From: Acidiferrimicrobium sp. IK
GTDB lineage: Bacteria > Actinomycetota > Acidimicrobiia > Acidimicrobiales > Palsa-688
Direction: 5' to 3'
Length of the DNA stretch: 64,000 nt
NCBI RefSeq assembly: GCF_025499425.1
Contig: NZ_JAIMCB010000001.1
Coordinates: 310,001-374,000, forward strand
The notes beneath the pieces are model-generated. The model saw nothing but the letters and a program-made list of their open reading frames with translations. It was not told the origin of the DNA and ran no database searches. How positions within the stretch are numbered: position 1 is the stretch's first letter; each line of letters begins with the position of its first letter. A program made the position numbers and the translations under genes. Below are positions 8,064 through 16,401 of this stretch, in pieces.

Positions 8064-9098
8064 ATGGACACCGACACCGAGCCACAGAGCTTCTGGTCCG
8101 AGTGGCGCGACGCCGTTGAACCGCGCACCGTCGCTCTCATCGTCGGCGTCCTGCTGCTGCAGATGGGCTTCATCGCCTCGTACGTCGGGGCGTTCCACAC
8201 TCCCACGCCCCACCGGGTCCCACTTGCCGTTGTCGCTCCGGCACCGGTGACGTCGGGGACCGTCGAGCGCCTCAACGGGCTGCGCGGGCACCCGCTGCGC
8301 GCTTCGGCGGTCGCCAGCCGGGCGGAGGCCGCGGCGCGGGTACGCGCCGGGTCGACGGCTGGCGCCTTCGTCATCGACGCGCAGTCGCGCACTGACGCCC
8401 TGCTCGTCTCCAGCGGAGCGGGGGTGGCGGAAGCAGAGGCGCTGCGGGCCGTGATCACCGAGGTCGACGCGTCGCAGCAGCGGACGGTGACGGTCACCGA
8501 CCTGGTGCCCGTGCAGCCCGGTGACGGGCGGGGCCTCACCGGCTTCTACCTGGTCATCGGCTGGATCGTCGGCGGGTACCTCGTGGCCTCCCTCCTCGGC
8601 GTGTCCCGCGGCTCCCGGCCGGCCAACCCGCGCCGTGCCGCGTTCCGGCTCATGGCGGTGGTGCCCTACGCCATCGTGTCGGGCTTCGGCGGGGCGCTGG
8701 TGGTCGATCAGATCCTCGGCGCCCTCACCGGGCATTTCGTGGCCCTGTGGTGGCTCGGCGCGCTGCTCGTGGCGGCATCGGCCACGGTGACGACCGCGTT
8801 CCAGGTCCTCTTCGGTGTCCTCGGGATCGGAATCACCGTGCTGGTGTTCGTGATCATCGGCAACCCGACCGCCGGCGGCGCATACCAGCCGGACCTCCTC
8901 CCGACCTTCTGGAGGGTCCTCGCGTACACCCTGCCGAACGGGGCCGGCACCGACGCCGTGCGCCGCATCGTCTACTTCGGGTCCAACGGGATCGGGGGCC
9001 ACCTGGCGGTCATCGCCGCGTACGCGGTGGGCGGCGCGGCGGTGGCGATGGCCGCGTCGGTGCGCCACCATCGCCGCCACCAGCTGCTGGACATCTAG
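8064..9098 (+). CDS. Multi-pass membrane protein, ABC-2/DUF3533-like
   Basis: 344-aa membrane protein. One N-terminal helix (TVALIVGVLLLQMGFIASYVG), a soluble extracytoplasmic segment of about 120 residues, then five hydrophobic helices from about residue 165 to 335. This one-plus-five layout matches YhgE/Pip and ABC-2 type permease relatives (DUF3533). No ATPase gene is adjacent, so it is not an obvious ABC exporter. ATG at 8064 follows GAGAGG; the frame is open upstream but that part is antisense to the oxidoreductase start. Substrate unknown. Confidence 0.7.
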   Translation: MDTDTEPQSFWSEWRDAVEPRTVALIVGVLLLQMGFIASYVGAFHTPTPHRVPLAVVAPAPVTSGTVERLNGLRGHPLRASAVASRAEAAARVRAGSTAGAFVIDAQSRTDALLVSSGAGVAEAEALRAVITEVDASQQRTVTVTDLVPVQPGDGRGLTGFYLVIGWIVGGYLVASLLGVSRGSRPANPRRAAFRLMAVVPYAIVSGFGGALVVDQILGALTGHFVALWWLGALLVAASATVTTAFQVLFGVLGIGITVLVFVIIGNPTAGGAYQPDLLPTFWRVLAYTLPNGAGTDAVRRIVYFGSNGIGGHLAVIAAYAVGGAAVAMAASVRHHRRHQLLDI

Positions 9099-9116
9099 CC
9101 GGCGCGGGCCGCAGCG

Positions 9117-9485
9117 TTACGCCGCGACCCGCTGAACCCGCCAGACCTCCACCGCCAGCGCGTCGGCGAAGGCGGACCCCGGGCGTCCCCAGCCGGCGCA
9201 GCGGGGATCGCCGTCGCTCCACTGCCTGGACGCCGGCGGTCGGGCCAACCACTCGTCGTAGGGAGTGGCTCGGCCCGGCGTCGAAGTTGGCATACGGCCT
9301 TTGGGGGCCGCTTGGCGCAACGCGTCGAAGGCCGCCTGCACCTGCCTGAACGTCGCGGCGTCCCCGCCGGGCGCGTCGGGGTGGGTGGCGCGGGCGCGGA
9401 CGAAGAATCCGCGCTTGACGTCGCTGAACGGGGCGCCCTCGGCTACGCCGAGCACGCTCCACGGGCTGGGTCCCGTCTCTTGCAT
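9117..9485 (-). CDS. DnaJ (J-domain) protein
   Basis: 122-aa protein with an N-terminal J-domain, residues about 8-65: SPWSVLGVAEGAPFSDVKRG, the signature His-Pro-Asp in THPDAPGGD, then TFRQVQAAFDAL. The domain would stimulate an Hsp70 ATPase. The C-terminal half has no recognisable fold and no zinc-finger or Gly/Phe region, so this is a type III J-protein, not canonical DnaJ. No dnaK is nearby. Start ATG at 9485. Confidence 0.78.
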   Translation of the reverse strand: MQETGPSPWSVLGVAEGAPFSDVKRGFFVRARATHPDAPGGDAATFRQVQAAFDALRQAAPKGRMPTSTPGRATPYDEWLARPPASRQWSDGDPRCAGWGRPGSAFADALAVEVWRVQRVAA

Positions 9486-9607
9486 TGCACGATCCTTGTG
9501 TGATGTTGCGTGGCATCCATGCCAGAAGCGGATCCGTCCGCTCCACATCGGATGTTCGGCGCCCCGCACGGCGAGTTGAGCGGACCGCAAAAGCAGAAAA
9601 AACCGGC

Positions 9608-10825
9608 CTAACCGCCGGTCCCCTCGTGTCGGCGTACGGCGACGATCGCCACGTCGTCGTGGACCCCGTGATCGAGCATCTCCCGGGTGAGATGGCGGCA
9701 CGCCTCCTCGGCCGTCCCGGGGCGCAGCGCCCGGCGGAGTCGCTCCATGCCGTCGTCGAGGCTCTCGCTGCGGCGTTCGACCAGGCCGTCGGTGTAGAGC
9801 ACCATCACCGCCGCCTCCGGCATCGCCACCGTCGCCGAGCAGCGCGGGGCCTTGACGGCGACGCCCAACGGCGGCCCGATCGGCAGCTCGGCGAAGTAGG
9901 CCGGCCCGTCTGCAGGGACCATCAGCGGGGGTGGATGGCCTGCGGTGGCGACCCGGAACCGGTGGTAAGGAAACGAGGCGGTGGCGCACACGGCCGTCAC
10001 CATGATCTCCGGCTCGAAGTGCGCCACCTTGCGGCTGGTCAGCTCCAGCACCTCGGCGGGATCGCTGCTCAGCAGCGAGTACGCCCGCAGGGCGCTGCGG
10101 ACCCGGCCCATCACCACCGCCGCCCGCAGGCCGTGGCCGGCCACGTCCCCGGTCACCACCCAAAGATCGCCAGAGGGGACGGTGAACACGTCGTACCAGT
10201 CGCCGCCGACGGGCTCCTCGGGAGTGAGGTAGCGAGTCGCCAGCTCCAACCCCGGGCAGGTGGGCAGCCTGCCCGGCAGCAGGCTGCGCTCCAAGAGGGT
10301 GGTCGCCACCCGCTCGACGGCTAGCTGCCGAGCCTGGACCGCGCCGGCGAGCCGCTCCGCCACCACCTGCAACAACTCGGCGTCGGGGTCGCTGAACGGG
10401 AGGTCCGCCAGGCGACCGACGTGGAGCACGCCGATGACGTCGTCGCCGACCAACAGCGGCACGCCGAGCATGGTGCGGATCCCTCGCTCCCAGAGGATCG
10501 GGTTGGCGACGGTGGTCGAGTCGACCCGCTCGAGGCGCACGGGCTGCCCGCTGCGAGCGACGCGCCCGGCGAACCCGACGCCGACTGGCACCCGGACGCC
10601 CTGGCGGACCTCCTCCTCGATGCCGCACGCAGCCCGGGCCACCAGGTCCCCCGAATCGTCATCGAGCAGCAGCACCGCGGCGGTGTCGGCGTCGAGGATG
10701 CCCCGCACCCGCTCTAGCAGCTCGACTAGGAGATCCTCCACGTCGAGCCGGCCGAGCTGGCTGTCGGTGACGGCGCGGAAGTTCGCCAGCTGATCCTCCG
10801 CAGGTGCCTCACCGTCGCGCTTCAC
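9608..10825 (-). CDS. GAF domain-containing SpoIIE/PP2C-type serine phosphatase
   Basis: 405-aa protein. Residues about 25-175 form a GAF sensor domain (LDADTAAVLLLDDDSGDLVA, GVGFAGRVARSGQPV, MLGVPLLVGDDVIGVLHVG). The C-terminal half is a SpoIIE phosphatase with metal-binding acidic motifs: GGDWYDVF, VVTGDVAGHGLRAA, VLYTDGLVERR and DDVAIVAVR. Such proteins dephosphorylate anti-anti-sigma factors in partner switching. No STAS protein is adjacent; a RsbW-like kinase lies at 53.4 kb. GTG 10825 was chosen because the only longer start is a TTG inside the promoter of the divergent hydrolase operon. Confidence 0.85.
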   Translation of the reverse strand: MKRDGEAPAEDQLANFRAVTDSQLGRLDVEDLLVELLERVRGILDADTAAVLLLDDDSGDLVARAACGIEEEVRQGVRVPVGVGFAGRVARSGQPVRLERVDSTTVANPILWERGIRTMLGVPLLVGDDVIGVLHVGRLADLPFSDPDAELLQVVAERLAGAVQARQLAVERVATTLLERSLLPGRLPTCPGLELATRYLTPEEPVGGDWYDVFTVPSGDLWVVTGDVAGHGLRAAVVMGRVRSALRAYSLLSSDPAEVLELTSRKVAHFEPEIMVTAVCATASFPYHRFRVATAGHPPPLMVPADGPAYFAELPIGPPLGVAVKAPRCSATVAMPEAAVMVLYTDGLVERRSESLDDGMERLRRALRPGTAEEACRHLTREMLDHGVHDDVAIVAVRRHEGTGG

Positions 10826-10874
10826 GCGCAGAGCGTATCTGCGCGCCACTTCCCGGTCCCGAAACCGCCCCAGG

Positions 10875-10920
10875 TTTGACCCCAACCATTTCTAGCGATA
10901 CGTTAATAACGAATCGCTAG
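10875..10920 (+). promoter_or_regulatory. Promoter with overlapping 29-bp operator for hydrolase operon
   Basis: -35 TTTGAC (10875-10880), 18-nt spacer, -10 TACGTT (10899-10904). A palindrome occupies 10892-10920: CTAGCGATACGTT, centre AAT, AACGAATCGCTAG, with one mismatch between 13-bp arms. It covers the -10, so a bound repressor would block transcription. The TetR gene at the end of the same operon (13,119) is the obvious candidate. Confidence 0.75.
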
Positions 10921-10932
10921 GAAGGAGCGCCG

Positions 10933-11895
10933 GTGACGGTGGGGGGCAGGGGAGGGGACCGGTGGGAGCGGCCGGGGGAACATCCGACCGCCGAGGCGGA
11001 GATCACTTCCTGGACGACCGTCGAGGGCCGCAGCGTCGCGGTGTTCGCCCAGTACCCGACGGGCGGCGGCCCGCTGCTGCCGGTGGTGTTGCTTTGCCAC
11101 GGCCTCGGCGGTGGCCATCGTGGCTACGCCGGGCTGGGAGCCCACCTGGCGTCGCACGGCTACGCGGTGCTCCACCCCCAGTTCCTCGACGCCGCCGCGC
11201 TGGCGGTGCCGGGCGGGACGCCCGGCAGCGACGAGCGGTCGTGGAAGTCCGACCCTGCCCTGCGCGCGGCGATGCTGGCGCTGCTGTTCGACCCCGCCCA
11301 CTGGCTCTCCAGAGTGGAGCGGGCCCGGGCGGTGCTCGACACCTTGACCTCGCAGCGTCACGTGCCTGGGTTGGACCCCGACGGGGTTGTCGTTGCCGGT
11401 CACTCTTTCGGCGCCTACACCGCGCAGCTGCTGCTAGGCACCCGGCTGTACGGGGTGGGCATGGACGGCCGGTGCTTCCGCCACCCGGCGGTGGCCGGCG
11501 GGGTGCTGCTGTCACCGCAGGGCAGCGGGGACCGGGGGCTGACCGACCGGTCCTGGGACGGCGTCGAGCTCCCGCTGCTCGAGATCACCGCCACCCGCGA
11601 CCTCGGCCCCCACGGTGAGGGGTTGGCCTGGCGGCGGGAGGTGTTCGACGCCGCCGCCAGCCGGCGCAAGTACCTAGCGGTGGTCCGGGGCGGAGATCAT
11701 TTCCTCGGCGGCATCCCGGTGGCGGACCGCTACTCGCACGACGAGGAGGGCGCCGAGGTGCGCACCGCGGTGGCGGCGCTGGCCACCGCCTTCGCCGACG
11801 AGGTCCGCGGCGACGACCTGGCCGGCGAGTGGTTGGCCGGCTCCCCGTTCAGCCACCTCGTCGACCACGAACGCTCGGGGGTCCGCTCGTCATGA
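10933..11895 (+). CDS. Alpha/beta hydrolase, dienelactone hydrolase/PAF-acetylhydrolase-like
   Basis: 320-aa serine hydrolase of unknown substrate. Oxyanion segment LLCHGLGGGHRGY at about residue 55, nucleophile Ser158 in GHSFG, a candidate Asp in ATRDLGPHGEG and His in GGDHFLGG. No signal peptide, so cytoplasmic. GTG start at 10933 with AAGGAG just upstream. It is the first gene of an operon with a CoA transferase (4-nt ATGA overlap) and a TetR regulator, controlled by the palindrome at 10,892. The pairing suggests hydrolysis of an ester or lactone whose acid product is then handled as a CoA thioester. Confidence 0.8.
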   Translation: MTVGGRGGDRWERPGEHPTAEAEITSWTTVEGRSVAVFAQYPTGGGPLLPVVLLCHGLGGGHRGYAGLGAHLASHGYAVLHPQFLDAAALAVPGGTPGSDERSWKSDPALRAAMLALLFDPAHWLSRVERARAVLDTLTSQRHVPGLDPDGVVVAGHSFGAYTAQLLLGTRLYGVGMDGRCFRHPAVAGGVLLSPQGSGDRGLTDRSWDGVELPLLEITATRDLGPHGEGLAWRREVFDAAASRRKYLAVVRGGDHFLGGIPVADRYSHDEEGAEVRTAVAALATAFADEVRGDDLAGEWLAGSPFSHLVDHERSGVRSS

Positions 11896-13091
11896 CCTCG
11901 ACGAGCTCCGGGCGTCCCGACGCGCTGGCAGGGGTGAAGGTCCTCGACGCGGCGACGGTTCTGGCCGGCCCGGTGTCCGCCACCATGCTCGGGGACTTCG
12001 GCGCCGAGGTGGTCAAGATCGAGGACCCGAAGGTCGGGGACTTCACCCGGTCCGGCGGCCGCTCGCCGGGATGGCTACAAGAGGGTCGCAACAAAAAGTC
12101 GGTGGCGCTCGACCTGCGCAGCGCAGCCGGCCAGGCCGTGCTGCACCGCTTGGTGCCCCACTTCGACGTGGTCGTCACCAACTTCCGCCCGCCGACCCTC
12201 GGGCGCTACCGGATGCGCCCCGAAGACCTCCAACCGCTCAACCCGCGCGCGGTGCTCCTGTACCTCACCGGTTTCGGTCTCGACGGGCCCTACCGCGATC
12301 GCGGCGCGTTCGACCGGATCGCCAGCGCCTACAGCGGTCTCACCTACGCCAGCGGCTACGCCGACCGCCCGCCGGTCAGGAGCGGATTTTCGGTGGTGGA
12401 CTACATGAGCGCCTACCTGGCGGCGTTCTCGGTGGTCGCCGCGCTCTACCACCGCGACACGGTGTCGGGGCAAGGCCAGGTGATCGACCTAGCCCTCTAC
12501 GAGGCCGCTCTCCGTGCCACCGAGGACTCGGTGCCGGTGTTCGGGTTGCAGCGCGTGACGAGGGAGCGCCTCGGGAACCGCAACCCGGTGATCGTGCCGG
12601 CATCGGACTTCGATGCCCGTGACGGTAAGCGGGTGTCGCTCCACGCCGGCACCGACCCGCTGTTCCGCCGGCTGGCGACGGTCATGGGACGCCCCGAGCT
12701 GGCCGGCGACCCCCGCTTCAGTGACCGCCAGGCGCGCATCGAGCACCAAGACGCCCTCTACCGGATCGTCGGGGAGTGGGTCGCGGCCCGCAGCGCGGAT
12801 GAGGCGATCAGGCTGCTGAGCGACGCTGACGTCCCCGCCTCCGCGATCATGAGCGTCGCGGATGTCATGAGCGATCCGCACTGCCAGGCTCGGGGATCGG
12901 TCGCCTACGTCGACGACGCCGAGTTCGGTGAAGTGCCGATGGTCGCCCCGCTCCCCAAGATGAGCGCGACCCCCGGTTCGATCCGCTGGGCGGGTGCCGC
13001 CCTCGGCGCGCACACTGACGAGGTCCTGACCGGGATGCTCGGGATGACTGGGGCCGAGATCGAGCGGTTGCGGGCCGACGGCGTGGTGTGA
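11892..13091 (+). CDS. CaiB/BaiF family CoA-transferase (type III)
   Basis: 399-aa family III CoA-transferase that moves CoA between carboxylic acids. N-terminal GVKVLDAATVLAGPVSATMLG and GAEVVKIEDP, the stretch NKKSVALDL, and the catalytic Asp region SVVDYMSAYLAAFSV at about residue 175, all typical. Length matches the family. ATG 11,892 overlaps the hydrolase stop by ATGA, so translation is coupled. A TetR gene follows after 27 nt. Likely part of a catabolic route for a specific acid; the substrate cannot be deduced. Confidence 0.87.
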   Translation: MTSTSSGRPDALAGVKVLDAATVLAGPVSATMLGDFGAEVVKIEDPKVGDFTRSGGRSPGWLQEGRNKKSVALDLRSAAGQAVLHRLVPHFDVVVTNFRPPTLGRYRMRPEDLQPLNPRAVLLYLTGFGLDGPYRDRGAFDRIASAYSGLTYASGYADRPPVRSGFSVVDYMSAYLAAFSVVAALYHRDTVSGQGQVIDLALYEAALRATEDSVPVFGLQRVTRERLGNRNPVIVPASDFDARDGKRVSLHAGTDPLFRRLATVMGRPELAGDPRFSDRQARIEHQDALYRIVGEWVAARSADEAIRLLSDADVPASAIMSVADVMSDPHCQARGSVAYVDDAEFGEVPMVAPLPKMSATPGSIRWAGAALGAHTDEVLTGMLGMTGAEIERLRADGVV

Positions 13092-13118
13092 GACCGAAAC
13101 CTATGGTGGGAAAGCGCT

Positions 13119-13778
13119 TTGGCTGACGGCGTGAAGGACGATGCGGTAGGACCGACCCGGGGGCGGAGGACGCGGGACCGGCCGCGTACGGAGACCGACC
13201 TGCTCGAAGCCACCTTCGACCTGCTGCAGCGCGACGGCGTGCTGGCCGGGGTCAACCTGCAGGAGGTCGCAGACCGGGCCGGCGTCAACCGGGGCCAGAT
13301 CTACCAGTATTTCGGGGACCGCCGGTCGCTGCTTCGCGCCGCGGTCGCCCATCGGGCCCGGGTGTGGGCGGCGGGGGCCAAAGGCCACTGGGAGGCGTCG
13401 TTCGTGCGGCGGCGGCGGGCCATGTTCCGCGACGCGCTCGACCATCCCGGCGTGGCCCTGATCGAGGCGCTGCTGGCCATCGACCGCGACCCTGACTACC
13501 ACGCGCTCCCCGAGATCGAACGGACCAGGGCCGCACTCCAACGCGATCAAGAGGAAGGCGGCCTGCCGAGCGGGGCGGACGGGCTGGCCATGCACGCGTT
13601 CACCGTCGCCGCGTACAAGGGCTACGTGGTGTTCCGCGTCGCTTTGGCCCGCGATATCGGCGTGCCGGTCGAGGACCTCGACCGGCGGGTCCTGGCGGTG
13701 TTCGACGAGGTCCTCGACGCAATGGCCGGCGAAGCCCCCGACGAGCCTCCCGACACCTCCCCCCAGGCGGTGGAGTAG
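13119..13778 (+). CDS. TetR family transcriptional regulator
   Basis: 219-aa regulator. HTH at about residues 25-70: TETDLLEATFDLLQRDGV, NLQEVADRAGVNRGQIYQYF. Third gene of the hydrolase/CoA-transferase operon, so it is expected to autoregulate through the 29-bp palindrome at 10,892. Start is uncertain: TTG 13,119 follows GGTGGGAAAG, and GTG 13,131 is an alternative 12 nt later. Confidence 0.82.
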   Translation: MADGVKDDAVGPTRGRRTRDRPRTETDLLEATFDLLQRDGVLAGVNLQEVADRAGVNRGQIYQYFGDRRSLLRAAVAHRARVWAAGAKGHWEASFVRRRRAMFRDALDHPGVALIEALLAIDRDPDYHALPEIERTRAALQRDQEEGGLPSGADGLAMHAFTVAAYKGYVVFRVALARDIGVPVEDLDRRVLAVFDEVLDAMAGEAPDEPPDTSPQAVE

Positions 13779-13782
13779 CGGG

Positions 13783-15015
13783 TCAGTCGGACGGTGACTG
13801 GGTGTCGGTGCCGTGCCAGTCGAGGACCAGGAGGGTGGCGTCGTCGTGGAGACGATCGCCCACGGTGTCGATCAGGTGCCGCTGGATGGCCCGGACCGTC
13901 GCCTGCGGCGACAGCGAACGGGTGGCGAGAATCTGCTCGCTGAGCCGGGCGTCGCCGTACTGGGCGCCCTCGTCGAGCGCGGCCTCGACGACGCCGTCGG
14001 AGACGAGCACCAGGCGGTCGCCGGGCTGGAGTTGGCTGTCGATGGCCAAAAACGTGCTGTCGGTGAACAGGCCCAAGGGAACGTTTGGGGTCTCCGCCAG
14101 CTCCTGGACGGTGGCGTCGCGCAACAACAGGAGTGAGGGATGCCCGGCATTGACGAACCGGCACCGGCCGGTGTCGAGGTCGACCTCGGCCACCAGGGCG
14201 GTGACGAACTGGTCGCCGCCGAACACTTCGACCAGAGCCCGGTCCGCGGCGTTGACCTGCTCGACCACGTCGGCGCCGCCCCTCCGGGTGTTGCGAAGGG
14301 TGTGGCTGGTCAGCGCGGCGAGGACGCTGGCGCTGACACCGTGACCCATGGCGTCGATACCGGTCACCCACAGCCGGTCGGTGTCGACCGCGAAGTCGTA
14401 GACGTCACCACCGACGTCGTAGGCGGGGATGAGAGCACCGGCGAGGGAGAACGCCGCCGACGCGAACGCCCGGGCCGGCAGCACCGACCATTGCATCTCG
14501 GCCGCGACGCTGAGCGGCTGCTGGCGGCGGGCCCGCTCGAAGACATCGGTGTAGCGAGGCGCCAGCGACAGCACGTAGGCGAGGGTGAGGGCGATGTCAC
14601 CCAACGCCGCCTGGAAGTCTTCGGGATCGGTGACGGCCCCGTCGGGACACCCGACGCGCAGCACTCCGATCCGGTCGCCGCGCAAGGTGATCGGCGTGTT
14701 GACCCACAACCGTCCCGAGTCGCGCACGGTGATGGTCCGCTGGGTGGCGTACGCCTCGCCGATCGGGCTGTCGCCGACGGCGACGCGCTCGTCGATGTCG
14801 ACGCCTTCGGGTCCGCTCAGACCGCCGAGCAGGTCCTGGTCGTAGTCGGCGAGCCACAAGCTGACGTGCTCGGCGCGGACGGTCTCGGTGAGGAAGTCGG
14901 TCACCTCCCGCAGCACTGCGGTTGGGAATGCCAGGTCGAGGGCTGGTAGGAGCCGGCCGACCAGCTCCCGTATAGCCACCCTCGCCACCTCCAAGGTGTT
15001 GAGCCCGGGCCGCAC
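13783..15015 (-). CDS. SpoIIE/PP2C-type serine phosphatase with GAF-like N-terminus
   Basis: 410-aa protein with a GAF-like sensor region (EHVSLWLADYDQDLLGGLSG ... VNTPITLRGDRIGVLRVG) followed by a SpoIIE phosphatase: YDVGGDVYDFAVD, ITGIDAMGHG-type metal motif GIDAMGHGVSASVLA, LVSDGVVEA and DDATLLVLD. Second such phosphatase in the window, so at least two inputs may feed a partner-switching network. GTG 15,015 was chosen because the frame upstream is Arg-rich and not family-like. It converges with the TetR gene, ending 4 nt from its stop. Confidence 0.82.
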   Translation of the reverse strand: MRPGLNTLEVARVAIRELVGRLLPALDLAFPTAVLREVTDFLTETVRAEHVSLWLADYDQDLLGGLSGPEGVDIDERVAVGDSPIGEAYATQRTITVRDSGRLWVNTPITLRGDRIGVLRVGCPDGAVTDPEDFQAALGDIALTLAYVLSLAPRYTDVFERARRQQPLSVAAEMQWSVLPARAFASAAFSLAGALIPAYDVGGDVYDFAVDTDRLWVTGIDAMGHGVSASVLAALTSHTLRNTRRGGADVVEQVNAADRALVEVFGGDQFVTALVAEVDLDTGRCRFVNAGHPSLLLLRDATVQELAETPNVPLGLFTDSTFLAIDSQLQPGDRLVLVSDGVVEAALDEGAQYGDARLSEQILATRSLSPQATVRAIQRHLIDTVGDRLHDDATLLVLDWHGTDTQSPSD

Positions 15016-15414
15016 CCTACGGTCCTCGCTCCTCGCCGTCCGGCGCAAAGGCGCCAGCGTAGTGGGACCGATGGATGGGGCTCGATGTCGGTGGGTGCCT
15101 CGGGAAGAAGCCGACAGCCACCGCCCACGGGGGCGGTGGCGGTGAGAGACACGAGCCACCGCCTCCGGGAGGTGACCGATCCCGATCTAGTGATGGAAGT
15201 CCTCGCCGGTGGGGAGGACCCGGCCCGCACCCAGGCCATTCGACCGGGTGCACGGAGCGGACTGCGGCCGCCCCGACGCCTGCGACGTAGGCCGAGCTCT
15301 GTCGCCAACCAGCGTGCGCCGCACCGGCCGCGGAGCGGTATGTGACCCCGCCGGTGGGTAGTTCCCTCCGTCGTCGTTCCAGTGACGAGCGTTCCCCACA
15401 GGAGGGTGGAGCAC
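15016..15414. other. Intergenic region with GC-rich hairpin, no convincing gene
   Basis: About 400 bp between the phosphatase start and a small protein gene. It holds an inverted repeat CCACCGCCC / GGGGCGGTGG around 15,117-15,138 without a T-run, and a plus-strand frame from 15,085 to 15,345 containing REVTDPDLVMEVLAGGED that could be a small protein or a remnant. The C-terminal half of that frame is Arg/Pro-rich and not convincing. Confidence 0.4.
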
Positions 15415-15555
15415 ATGGCAGAACCAGAAGTCCCCGAAGGGACGCCGCCCGCCGAGGTGGGCGCACCGGTCGTCCGCAGCGAGCAGACCGGTGAGCAGCA
15501 ATACCCCGAGCAGTTCAGCGACAACGGTCCGGCGAAAGAAAAGGCGGCGGAGTGA
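15415..15555 (+). CDS. Small acidic protein, 46 aa
   Basis: Short frame from ATG 15,415 with GGAGGG at 15,401-15,406 as ribosome site. Sequence is acidic and disordered-looking, rich in Glu, Pro and Gln (begins MAEPEVPEGTPPAEVG, ends AKEKAAE). No domain. The good ribosome site is the main support. A similarly acidic small protein occurs at 61.8 kb, but no clear sequence relationship is visible. Confidence 0.5.
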   Translation: MAEPEVPEGTPPAEVGAPVVRSEQTGEQQYPEQFSDNGPAKEKAAE

Positions 15556-15699
15556 CGAAGCTGGCCGCTGGGCCCTCAACGCCATCTTGGTCCCTCCGGA
15601 TCCGTCGCCAGCCCTGACGATCGCCTCGCTGTGGCAGCCCTCCCAGCTAGTCCTGCTCTTCCAGTCCAGCGAGAACGCTACGAAGGCCGCCCCGACCTC

Positions 15700-16308
15700 T
15701 TAGATACGGGGGCCGCCCACTCCCTCCGACCTCGCTACCGGCGTCGGGCGGAGACCGTCCATGACGATGTTGAGCAGACGTCTCGCCCGGTCAGCGTGTT
15801 CGGGGGGGCGGGCCACGGTGAAGACGCCGATGAGGCTGGCCGCGACGTCTTCGGGGGTGACGTCGCTGCGGAGATCGCCCGTCGCACGGCCGGCTTCGAG
15901 TATTTCGTCGATGGCGGCCAGCAGTACGGTCTGGGTGCGGGCATGGGCGACCGTCCCCGATTCGATCATCGCGAGCAGCGTGTCGAGCATGCCGTTCTTG
16001 GTGGCGATCCAATCCCCGAACAGGTCCATCCAGCTTCGCAATGCCGCCGCGGGCGCAAGCTCAGCGAGTAGACGGCGGGCGCCGTCGGTCAGCCGAGCCA
16101 CTTGGTCGCCGTAGACCGCCTGCACCAGGGATTCCCGGGTAGGGAAGTGCCGGTAGAGGGTGGCGACGCCGACCCCGGCTTCGCGTGCGATGGCGCGCAT
16201 TGACGGTTCGGTGTCGGCAGCCGCGAACATCCGGGTCGCCACTTCGAGGAGTTGGTCGCGGTTGCGAGTCGCGTCCGCTCGCAGCGCCCGACCGTCCGCC
16301 TCACTCAA
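15700..16308 (-). CDS. TetR family transcriptional regulator
   Basis: 202-aa regulator with HTH at about residues 12-58: ATRNRDQLLEVATRMFAA, SMRAIAREAGVGVATLYRHF. The C-terminal domain (WMDLFGDWIATKNGMLDTLL, DVTPEDVAASLIGVF) resembles the group that controls oxidoreductase genes. Divergent from the quinone reductase at 16,402 across two similar palindromes, so it is the probable repressor of both. Start at 16,308 sits inside the first operator. Confidence 0.87.
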   Translation of the reverse strand: MSEADGRALRADATRNRDQLLEVATRMFAAADTEPSMRAIAREAGVGVATLYRHFPTRESLVQAVYGDQVARLTDGARRLLAELAPAAALRSWMDLFGDWIATKNGMLDTLLAMIESGTVAHARTQTVLLAAIDEILEAGRATGDLRSDVTPEDVAASLIGVFTVARPPEHADRARRLLNIVMDGLRPTPVARSEGVGGPRI

Positions 16309-16366
16309 AGCGGATCACGCTCCGGTTGTGTTACGATCGCCACGATAAACGGAGCGTAGTCCGGTT
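16308..16366. promoter_or_regulatory. Two TetR operators between TetR and quinone reductase genes
   Basis: Site 1 (16,308-16,327) is AAGCGGA, 6 nt, TCCGGTT; site 2 (16,347-16,366) is AAACGGA, GCGTAG, TCCGGTT. Each is a 7-bp imperfect inverted repeat with one mismatch, and their centres are 39 bp apart. ACGCTCCG and CGGAGCGT also form an inverted pair across both sites. One site lies at each start, consistent with control in both directions. Confidence 0.72.
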
Positions 16367-16401
16367 CCGTACGTGTCGGTCGTCGAAGAAGGTAGGCGCG
16401 C

